From: Adiantum capillus-veneris
Lineage: Eukaryota > Streptophyta > Polypodiopsida > Polypodiales > Pteridaceae
DNA length: 64,000 nucleotides
Assembly (NCBI GenBank): GCA_014529385.2
Contig: CM043954.1
Location: 3,852,501-3,916,500 of the forward strand
Reading direction: 5' to 3'
The position numbers and the translations under genes were made by a program. Below are positions 56,230 through 64,000 of this stretch, one piece after another (position 1 is the stretch's first letter; each line of letters begins with the position of its first letter). The notes below the pieces were generated by a model, which saw only the letters and a list, made by a program, of their open reading frames with translations, did not search any database and was not told the DNA's origin.

Positions 56230-57072
56230 TTGGGGAGGTGCTGCCGGTACACACACAGTTTTTGAAGGAGAAGCAAGGAGGGAGGTGCTTCCGAAATTCT
56301 CATCTTGAGGATTCATTGGATCAGAAAATCAAGAGGATTCTCAGCCCTAATCACGGTAATTATGGTTTAATTCCGGTTCTTCTTAATTCTCATCATTATT
56401 CTCCCAAATTCTTCGTCTACTATGCCTACTTTTAGCTATAATTCCCAATAGCTGCTCTCCAAGTTTACATAGCTATACTCCATTATATAATCATCATTCA
56501 ATTAGCTAATTTATGCAGCCATTCATCATTCTTAATCAATGATTAATACTCGATTAGGAAAGATTTCTCTCTCTAGGCAGCATAGTTAATAAATTGTCAG
56601 CCGCCATCGATAATAATGTAGAATTGATGAAAATTCATTCTTTTACCATTCAATAGTATTGTAATTAAATTAAACTCAATCTTCTCTCACATTAAGATGT
56701 GATTAAGGCTAAAATTAAACCGTCATTAGGCCAATAAGAAGAGAATTTTCTATCACACATGCCTGCGGTAATTCTGTATCTTCAAATTGCACTAGAAAAG
56801 TGATTGAGCTTGCTTACTTCATCTCTCTTGTAAATCAATTTAGTAAAATTTTGAATTTCTTAATCATCTAAGTTAAGTGATTAACTTTAGAGCCAGTTCC
56901 CATAGGGCAAGTAAAGAATTATCCATAAAATTGCTAGGTCTCGAAGGAAAAATCTAATCTCTTGCATAAGGAAGATTCATTAATGATTCTAATATGCAAT
57001 TTGGTTTGTTATGATGCTCTCGGACCTTAGCTCTTTTTCTTCAACTTTATCATTTAAAGTAGTGAGTATAAA

Positions 57073-57213
57073 ATGGCCCCGGTTAAGAGAAATCGTTTCG
57101 GTGGTGCCCACGACCGCGAGGCAGGAACGAGCAATGTAAATGGAAAGGGAAAAGCTCCCATGGACGAACAAGCACCGGCCATCTCACGAGCCATTGACGA
57201 AGAAATGGAAGAG
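57073..57213 (+). CDS. possible first exon of the extra ORF of M, inside the LTR
   Basis: 47 open codons from an ATG: MAPVKRNRFGGAHDREAGTS, a Lys/Gly stretch, then an acidic end (AIDEEMEE). They stop exactly at GAG/GTAGGT, a good splice donor. An acceptor (GTGTTGCAG/GAAGAC, 58401-58409) lies 1196 bases downstream and joins in phase 0 to the ORF at 58410. If used, the intron would remove the LTR end and the primer site, as in spliced subgenomic RNAs. This is inference from splice consensus and phase; the codons may be chance. Confidence 0.35.
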
Positions 57214-57506
57214 GTAGGTCACAATTTTATTCAGTTGTTTAATTAACATTGCACATGTTTAGCTAGGAAAGAACATATCCCCAAACATGTTGGACAAATC
57301 TGACAGAAATTTCGGCATTTGAATTCATTGTACATTTAAGTCTAAGGTAGGAAAGAAATGATTGATGGATATACTGTTTGCAATAGGAAAGAATGTCTGC
57401 TAGGGAAAATTTAGCTCGACATGTTCATTCTATTTCTAATGTTGAATTAGTCATGTTCCCCCTACTGATCACAGGGGGCAGAGTTTCTCGTTAAGGGCTC
57501 TTGATC

Positions 57507-57626
57507 CACGACTTGCTTTCTATGCGGTAGATACCCACGACTTGATTTCTATGCGGTGGGAACCCACGTCTTGCTTTCTATGCGGTGGGAGTGTCCATGT
57601 CGTGCTTTGTATGTGGTGGACATACC
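57507..57626 (+). repeat. minisatellite, four units of 29-31 bases
   Basis: Units begin CACGACTTGCTTTCTATGCG, with variants CACGACTTGATTTC, CACGTCTTGCTTTC and CATGTCGTGCTTTG. It lies within the proposed intron and U5 part of the LTR. Confidence 0.85.
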
Positions 57627-58297
57627 TAGTTGTATGGGCAGCTAGGCGACAACAGGAGGAGTAAACTCTCGCTGGAGGGGGGATGTTGTACCTCCAGAAC
57701 ATTGGAATTTTAATGAATAAGTTTGAGTAGAATTTTTACTAGAATACTGTCTTGGTGCCGCTTTGCAATACTGATTGAAGGGCTGTCTTAACGAACATTG
57801 TGATTCGGAATTTAATCAAGGAATGCTTATGTTGAACAATCATTGTGGTAGTAATTAGGACACACAAGGAAGTGTGAGTGTGGGGGTGGAAAGTGGGGGC
57901 TTGGCTCAGGTTGCCAATGCCTATGAGAAAGGTGGTCCCGATTGGTCGGGAACTCTCTGTCCCCATAGTGTTTAAAATCGATACTAGTAATACTCATTGC
58001 CCTTGGAGCGGCGAAGTCTCAAATATACGTGCCTCTGAAACATGGGGAAAAAGGCACTCAAGGTTTCTCTCCTCTTGGAAGGTGGGTCTTAGGATCGTTA
58101 GATAGGTTAAGTACGCTTCCCCTGCAAGGTGGAGCTAGATCTCATTGCTAGTAGGCTCGAACTCGACTCACTTTGTGATGAGAGATCGTCCGCTAGTCGA
58201 ACCCTGAACCACTTTGTTTGCTTCCGGTATAGATCTAGTGGCCACCAGGTTCACATTAGATCCGCCGTTTGATACGGCGGGGTGGGGACCTCACACA

Positions 58298-58310
58298 TGG
58301 TATCAGAGCC
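58298..58310 (+). other. primer-binding site of element M
   Basis: TGGTATCAGAGCC, exact complement to the end of plant initiator-Met tRNA, two bases after the LTR. Confidence 0.9.
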
Positions 58311-58409
58311 TAGGTTAGGCTGAGAAATAAAGTCGTATTGTTTGAATATTTAGAAAGGAACTGAAAGTATACAGGTAGCTGATCCGAATTCCTTGCATTG
58401 GTGTTGCAG

Positions 58410-58915
58410 GAAGACGCCATGCTAGAATATCAAAAGTTCCAAGTGTTTGAGCTTATTTATGAGCAAGCTCGACGATCCCCAGTTTACCAATTCAGGCGAG
58501 ATGTCATGGAGATACTGATGAAGGCTCATACGCCACACTCCACTCGCATCGATAGAGGATGGGGGCTTGATTGGACACTTGCAGGAGGGGTTTACTACAT
58601 CAATGCTCGAAAGCTAGGATGCCTGGCTACCGATTTGAAGAAGATACGTTGGGGAGAAGAGTTGAGGGTGGTGGAGTTATTCTACTTGCTGCCTACCCGA
58701 TTGGACCTGACTATTTCAGGCGACTCCAATCAAACCATCAACGAGACTGGCTCTTGGAAAAGGTCACCGAGGTGATCCCAGTGAACAGAGTCAGAAATTT
58801 TGGAGTACCAAAAGAAGAATCCCGGCTTGATATCTTAGTTTATTATCCACTCAAGGATGAGTACAGGAACTACTTCACAAACAAAGTAGTGCATCATGTG
58901 AACACCATCTCCTAG
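58410..58915 (+). pseudogene. extra ORF upstream of gag in element M
   Basis: The frame starts after a splice-acceptor-like GTGTTGCAG: EDAMLEYQKFQVFELIYEQA, RRSPVYQFRRDVMEILMKAH, GWGLDWTLAGGVYYINARKL. One frameshift near 58610 moves it to the frame ending at 58915: MPGYRFEEDTLGRRVEGGGV, ILLAAYPIGPDYFRRLQ, WLLEKVTEVIPVNRVRNFGV, ILVYYPLKDEYRNYFTN, stop. About 165 residues, soluble-looking, mixed charge, no membrane segment or zinc motif. I do not recognise a family. Two AATAAA signals follow before gag starts. It could be a captured host gene piece or an accessory protein. Gypsy accessory ORFs usually lie 3' of pol, so the position is odd. Confidence 0.5.
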
Positions 58916-58994
58916 GCGTATTTTATACGCAATCCAAAAAGCCATGTAATAAGTTGATCATCAGTTATCCTAAACCTTGAGGGGTTTCGATTGT

Positions 58995-59014
58995 AATAAA
59001 TTTTCATCAATAAA
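58995..59014 (+). terminator. two poly(A) signals after the extra ORF
   Basis: AATAAA at 58995-59000 and again at 59009-59014, 80-100 bases after the stop of the extra ORF and before gag, in a T-rich setting. They could end a short subgenomic transcript. Inference only. Confidence 0.4.
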
Positions 59015-59130
59015 GTGCTTTTTGTCTCTGAATCTCTATCTCTTGATAAAGTGAAATCTTGAATTTTATTTAAAGTCTCGTGTCTATTTTGAAATGCAAG
59101 TAATGGTATCAAGAATCTCGTATAACCCAT

Positions 59131-60109
59131 GTAGGCACCGCCTGTTGCTCTATACTCGGCAGCGCAAGAGAAGAAGCTCCTCCTTAAGCAAGCCCAACCT
59201 CCGATCTTTAAGGGCGAGGGGGCAAATGTCGAGAGAGATGCGGGAGTGTGGATGGAATCCATGGACGACTACTTTGAAGCTGTGGGAACCCAACCCGTAA
59301 ATCAGACCATGCTTGCGATGTTCCGCTTGACTGGCGATGCCAAGATATGGTGGAAGCAACATTGGAGGGACCTGGATATTAAGGGATCTTCCCAATCCTG
59401 GGAAGACATCAAAGCTGCGATAATGGGGTGTTATTTACCACCTGCCTATAGAACCTTGAAGATGAATGAATTCTTTTCACTTCGGTAGCTGACTTCATCC
59501 GTCGAAGAATATTATGCAAAGTTTGTCACTCTTCGGAGATATGTTCCTAAGATGACCTTGGAACAACAGGTGGCGAGGTTCTGCCAAGGGCTAATTGACC
59601 CTTTGAATACTAGGTTGGAAGCTCTCAGGCCGACAACACTACAGGATGCCTTGTTGAGGGCCAAACCTTTAGCTCTTTAAGTACAAAAGGTTAATCAGAA
59701 CAGGAGGAATCATTGGGCAAAAAGGGCAAGGATGACTGCTTGGAATAACAGACCAGCCAACCAAGCTTATGACCAGCGTCCTATTGTGGCTACCACCACA
59801 ACCATGGAGTTTCCAGATGTTCGATGCTATGGTTGCGGCGAGTATGGACATTACAGATCCAAGTGCCCCAGGAACATTCATGCAACCAACGCCAATGCCA
59901 TACCCTTAAATACCCATGGGTGTGGCCAAGCTAATGGAAGAGGAGGAAGTGGAAGGATGAACAGAGGGCGAGGGCGTGGAGCTACCGCCAGGGTGAATGC
60001 CGCAGTGGTACAACCAACTGTGGGTGATGAAGCAGTGGAGAGAGCAACCCTACATGCTGCAGTTGACAACCCCAATGGTTGCGAGCAATACGCAGTCATT
60101 CATACGTAG
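59131..60109 (+). pseudogene. gag of element M
   Basis: One frame with two stops (59486-59488 and 59678-59680). Capsid-like region: LLLKQAQPPIFKGEGANVER, WMESMDDYFEAVGTQPVNQ, MFRLTGDAKIWWKQHWRDL, WEDIKAAIMGCYLPPAYRT, then SVEEYYAKFVTLRRYVPKM and CQGLIDPLNTRLEALRP. The zinc knuckle CYGCGEYGHYRSKC (near 59825) has all ligands. A Gly/Arg-rich RNA-binding tail (GRGGSGRMNRGRGRG) follows. The start codon is unclear: an ATG at the expected place is followed by TAG. It ends at TAG 60107-60109, overlapping pol, which is in the -1 frame. Confidence 0.85.
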
Positions 60110-61398
60110 GATCTCTCAGAGGTGAACAAGTTAACTTCCTTATAGATTGTGGTAGCACTCTTTCATTTCTTTCACCCAGATGCATGAGGAAGCTCAAGCT
60201 AGATAAGTATCCAACAAGCAAGCTAGTTGTAGAATTAGCGAACGGCAAGGAAGTAGTATCTCAGCACTCTGCAAGAAAAATCGACTTTGATTTAGGGGGA
60301 CACCCAACTTCTGCCCAATTTCGAACCCTACCCTTAGGATTCTTTGATGGGATACTAGGGATGGACTTGCTAAAGCAAAATAGGGCCCACATCCATTGTG
60401 CACAAGGGAACTTTACCTTTACAGATAACTTGTGTAATGAAGCCTTAATCCAGGGAAAAAATGGGAAACCTAGGGCGACTCTAGTTAAGGCCAGCAGACT
60501 CTTGAAGGGACTAAGAAAGGGACATCAAATTTATGCGGTAAAGCTCAACAAGGTGGACCAATCAGATACCTCACTTCGACCAAACTGGTTGAGGGAGTAT
60601 GATGATGTATTCCTAGACCTTACGAATCTTCCGCCACATAGAGAGGTAGATCATGAGATTGAGACTATCCCTGGATGTGAACCTATCTCAAAAAGACCTT
60701 ATAAAATGTCACTTCCAGAGGCCATCGAACTTAAGGAACAACTTAGGCAACTCATTGAGCAAGGATTCATTCGACCCAGTACTTCTCCTTGGGGTGCTTC
60801 AGTTCTTTTTCAGAAGAAGAAGGATGAAACCTTAAGGCTATGCATAGATTATCGTGGACTGAACCAGGTAACTGTCAAGAACAAGTATCCAATTCCAAGA
60901 ATTGACAAACTCTTGGACAGACTCCACGGCACCAAAATGTTTACAAAAATTGATCTAAGGTCAGGATATTACCAAATCAGGATCAAAGAATCAGATATTC
61001 CAAAGACGGCTTTCAACACTAGGTATGGACACTACGAATTCACAGTAATGTCTTTTGGTCTAACAAATGCTCCTCCAAGCTTCAATCGACTTATGCAGGA
61101 TATTTTCAGACCTTACCTGGATGATTTTGTCTTGGTTTTCTTTGATGACATTCTGATCTATTCTAAGAACGAGGCAGATCACGAAGAACATGTTCGCAAA
61201 GTACTTGATCTTCTTCGGGAACACCAAATTTACGCTAAAGAGAGCAAATGCACCTTTTGCTCACCAAAGGTCAATTATCTTGGATTTGTCATATCGGCTG
61301 AAGGGATTTCAATGGACCCAGACAAAGTCAAGGATATCGTTGATTGCCCTCAACCATCCACCATCAACGAAGTAAGAGGATTTCTTGGAATAACATGA
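60079..61398 (+). pseudogene. protease and reverse transcriptase of element M
   Basis: 439 open codons, then TGA. Protease near residues 15-35: [19 protein letters not shown], catalytic Asp kept with D-C-G in place of D-S/T-G; distal motif [12 protein letters not shown] at about 95. Reverse transcriptase from about 195: [75 protein letters not shown] (first catalytic Asp), [35 protein letters not shown] (F-x-D-D centre) and [14 protein letters not shown]. All catalytic residues are present. The stop at 61396 falls in the GITGWYR-type motif and looks like a single-base change. Confidence 0.9.
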
Positions 61399-61821
61399 TG
61401 GTACATGATTTTTGTCAAGGATTATGCATGTATTGCTGCACCTTTGACGGAACTCCTAAAAAAAGGAATGAGGATCGAATGGAAGATCGAGCACGAGTTT
61501 AGCTTTGCTAAGCTAAAAGAATTCTTGGTCTTAGCTCCTATTTTAAAGCTTCCAGACTTTAGTAAAGAATTTGAAGTAGCAACCGATGCGAGCAAATTTG
61601 CTCTAGACGGAGTTCTTACTCAAGAAGGGAGACCAGTGGCATATACTTCGCGAAAGCTGAGGGATCACGAGAAGAATTATCCTACTCATGATTTGGAGCT
61701 TTTAGCGGTTATACATGCACTGAAGTTATGGAGACATTATCTTCTTGGGCGCAAGTTTCAGCTGGTTACAGACCACAAGAGCTTAAAATGGATTTTTACT
61801 CAACCTATTCTCAACATGTGA
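61399..61821 (+). pseudogene. RNase H of element M
   Basis: Same frame as the reverse transcriptase after the TGA. FSKEFEVATDASKFALDGVL has the first catalytic Asp, KNYPTHDLELLAVIHAL the Glu, and FQLVTDHKSLKWIFTQ the next Asp. Another TGA (61819-61821) interrupts before QRRWIELLQEYDLDIKY, the usual continuation. It degrades the RNA strand of the hybrid. Apart from the two stops the domain looks complete; the end VADGLSQKSF is the usual VADALSRK motif slightly changed. Confidence 0.88.
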
Positions 61822-63342
61822 CAACGGCGATGGATAGAGCTATTACAGGAATATGACCTTGACATAAAGTATAGACCAGAGGAAAATGCAGTTGCAGATG
61901 GTCTTAGCCAAAAATCCTTTCTCGGAGCTATCTCTATTGCAAATAACCCTATCTGGGATAGAATCAAAGAAGCATCCTTGGTAGATCCAGAGTACCAACG
62001 TATAGTATCATTAGTTCAGCAGAATAAGATGCCTGAAGCTAAAGATTACTCTCTTATGGGAGGATGTCTTTACTACAGACATAGACTCTGTGTACCCAGA
62101 GATCCAACTGTAAAGAAGGCTATTCTATATGAAGCACACGATAGCCCTACATCTGGACATCCAGGCTATGCTAAAACTCTTCATGCTGTCAGGAGGAGTT
62201 ATTTTTGGTATGGAATGAAAGGAGACATACTTCGCTATGTGAGGCAATGTCTTTCTTGTCAGCGGATAAAAGATGAAAGGATCAAGTTACCAGGGCAACT
62301 TCAACCTCTTGACATATCCCAGATGAAATGGGAATGCATCGGTATGGATTTTGTTACAGGATTACCCTCTACAGGAGGTTATGATTCTGTTTTCATGGTT
62401 GTTGATATGCTCACAAAAGTGGCTCATCTAATACCCATAAAGACAACCTTTACTGCTTCAGATGTTATCCGGGTATTCATCAAGGAGATTTTTAGGCTAC
62501 ATGGTCTACCCAAGCGCATCGTCAGTGATAGAGACACCAAGTTTACGTCAAAATTTTGGACTTCTCTTTTCCAATCTATTGGGTCACAATTAGCCTTCAG
62601 TACAACGTACCATCTGCAGACAGATGGGCAAACTGAAAGAGTTAATCAAGTCATCGAGGACATTCTCAGAGCCTATTGTTCGCAAGAACCAAAGAAGTGG
62701 TTACAATATCTACCTTTGGTGGAGTATGCTTATAGTTCTTCCGAACACAGAAGCATTGGAATGTCACCCTTCAAAGCTCTTTATGGACATGACTGTTTAG
62801 CACCACTGAACTTCTCAGATCCAACCATCAGGGTAGAAGCCTCTAGGAAGATGCTAGAAGATATGGAAGCTCAGACTAGAGCTATTCGCCAGGACATTCA
62901 GGAAGCTCAGGATAGGCAAAAGCACTATGCAGATAAGTACCGTTTGGAAAGAACTTTCAAAGAAGGGGATAAGGTTTTTCTACGAGTCCGACCAAAGAAA
63001 AGAAACTTATCACTAGGCAGATATAAGAATCTAAGCCCAAGGTATTGTGGACCATTCGAGATCGTTAAGGTTGTGAGTGATCAGGCCTACAAGCTAAAGT
63101 TACCTGCAAACTTGAAGGTTCATGATGTATTCCACGTCAGCTTACTCAAACCCTATATTCCTAACCCTGATCAATTCTTGGACTCAGATCAGATAGTCAT
63201 GCTAGCACAAGGAGTTCTCGAGCTCCAACCTGACTATGTACTTGAAACAAGGGAAAGGAAGTTACGCAACATAACTATCACGGAGCATCTAGTAAAGTGG
63301 AAGGATTACCTTGAAGAAGATGCAACTTGGGAGGACGAATAA
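61822..63342 (+). pseudogene. integrase and chromodomain of element M
   Basis: Open from the second TGA to 63342 in the same frame. Zinc finger: YEAHDSPTSGHPGYAKTLHA and YVRQCLSCQRIK. Catalytic core: WECIGMDFVTGLPSTGGYDS (Asp), RIVSDRDTKFTSKFWTSLF (Asp), HLQTDGQTERVNQVIEDILR (Glu), so D, D and E are all kept. Then LVEYAYSSSEHRSIGMSPF, LSPRYCGPFEIVKVVSDQA, VHDVFHVSLLKPYIP, and the chromodomain: YVLETRERKLRNITITEHL, VKWKDYLEEDATWEDE. The chromodomain aromatic and acidic positions are present at the extreme C-terminus, as in chromoviruses. It lacks a start of its own and depends on readthrough of the two stops. Confidence 0.9.
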
Positions 63343-63412
63343 ACGCTCATAAAGGATTACGCAAACACATTCTTGAGATGAGGACATCTCAAATGTTTCA
63401 CGTTGGGGAGGT

Positions 63413-64000
63413 TGTAAGGTCTCTGACCCCGATCAAAAAGAGCACCATTGTACCATGAAATGAACACAATGGAAAAAGTTACTATGTTTAGCAGTTTTCC
63501 GAATTCTGTCAGTGCCATGATGTCTAGAATGTTTTAAAGCTTCAAAATGTGAATTAAAATAATTTTTGTAAAAAATTTCCAAAAATAGTAAGTTTTTGGT
63601 CACCCGACCCGTCCAGTTTTGACCGTCTCGAAAAACTGCACCCGTATCCCGAATTTGAAAAAAATGCATTTTCGGACCTCGAGGGCTACTAAATATGGCA
63701 GGTACTCGGGCCAGTACGCCTTAGTTAGAGCTCAGTATAGCAATTTACGGCATTAAAATCCGACTCGTATGACCCGTTTTAGCCTAAAATCAATTTTTCC
63801 AAACATTGAGCGGGGAGGCACCAATACACACACACACACCTACACACACCTTGGGGAGGTGCTGCCGGTACACACACAGTTTTTGAAGGAGAAGCAAGGA
63901 GGGAGGTGCTGCCGAAATTCTCATCTTGAGGATTCATTGGATCAGAAAATCAAGAGGATTCTCACCCCTAATCACGATAATTATAGTTTAATTCCGGTTC
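63413..64000 (+). repeat. 3' LTR of element M, cut by window end
   Basis: TGTAAGGTCTCTGACC onward matches the 5' LTR with scattered substitutions, then lacks the segment equivalent to about 55908-56201, so GGAGGCACC is joined through AAT to the CA tract. Beyond that it matches again (CTTGGGGAGGTGCTGCCGG) to the window end. Confidence 0.9.

Larger units (their letters stand above)
55499..58295 (+). repeat. 5' LTR of element M, about 2.8 kb
   Basis: Termini TGTAAGGTC and GACCTCACA are inverted repeats matching at 8 of 9 bases, and the primer site starts two bases later. The TATA is at 56149-56157. About 1.5 kb lies after the start of the R region, including a small ORF with a splice donor (57073-57213) and a four-unit minisatellite (57507-57626). 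Only the first 880 bases can be compared with the 3' LTR, so the inner end rests on the termini and the primer site. Confidence 0.75.
55499..64000 (+). mobile_element. Ty3/gypsy chromovirus M, nearly intact
   Basis: 5' LTR 55499-58295, a perfect initiator-Met primer site (58298-58310), an extra ORF (58410-58915), gag (59131-60109), pol in the -1 frame (60079-63342) ending in a chromodomain, a purine tract (GTTGGGGAGG, 63402-63411) and a 3' LTR from 63413 that leaves the window. Long LTRs plus a terminal chromodomain fit the Del/Tekay branch. Gag and pol each have two stops and otherwise keep frame, so this is the best-preserved gypsy element here. Confidence 0.9.

Noticed and set aside
1-64000. 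CRISPR array, prokaryotic operons, tRNA or rRNA genes
   Set aside because: No spaced identical repeats, no cloverleaf genes recognised; the tRNA-like matches are retroelement primer sites.

Overview
This window looks like nuclear DNA of a land plant with a large, repeat-dominated genome. The evidence is plant-type LTR retrotransposons (chromodomain Ty3/gypsy and Ty1/copia) with primer-binding sites matching initiator-Met and Asp tRNAs, plant telo-box motifs (AAACCCTAA) in one LTR family, decayed copies of an oleosin gene, and an intron-containing fragment of a plant glycosyltransferase gene. The lineage within plants cannot be fixed from this sequence. I see no intact single-copy host gene; nearly every coding stretch is retrotransposon-derived and most carry stops or frameshifts.

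Layout. 1-11.6 kb: nested gypsy elements. Element A (+, 3' part) and element C (-, complete with two LTRs) belong to one chromovirus family and lie tail to tail. C is inserted into an older gypsy element B (+), whose reading frame resumes on the far side. 11.6-15.6 kb: gypsy element D (-), lacking its polymerase core, whose 5' LTR faces a second LTR head to head and makes a 1.16-kb palindrome; then a copia LTR with leader. 16.2-16.7 kb: two exons of a glycosyltransferase fragment. 17.8-21.6 kb: a complete short copia element H with 191-bp LTRs, an AACAT target duplication and an open gag-protease frame, but no integrase and almost no reverse transcriptase. 22.1-34.2 kb: a microsatellite-rich block built of direct and inverted duplications carrying three oleosin pseudogene copies. 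34.3-36.7 kb: an LTR-like remnant. 36.7-37.3 kb: a solo LTR. 37.3-40.2 kb: leader and gag of gypsy element F (+). 40.2-47.5 kb: two copia copies E and G (-) of one family. 47.5-52.7 kb: a tRNA-Asp-primed element J with a long leader, a 0.8-kb A-rich tract and an unusual gag-like ORF. 52.7-55.5 kb: a second tRNA-Asp-primed element K, whose LTR is split by another insertion. 55.5-64.0 kb: chromovirus M, nearly intact, with about 2.8-kb LTRs and an extra ORF upstream of gag; its 3' LTR runs off the window.

How the parts relate. The elements work, or worked, by reverse transcription: LTR promoters, a tRNA primer, Gag particles, then protease, reverse transcriptase, RNase H and integrase, with chromodomains steering gypsy insertion. 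M is the youngest-looking: pol is one long frame with only two stop codons. The most unusual points are the amplified oleosin pseudogenes, the extra possibly spliced ORF of M that begins inside its LTR, the Y-x-D-x-x-G-x-x-Y repeats in J's gag-like protein, and the head-to-head LTR palindrome of D.
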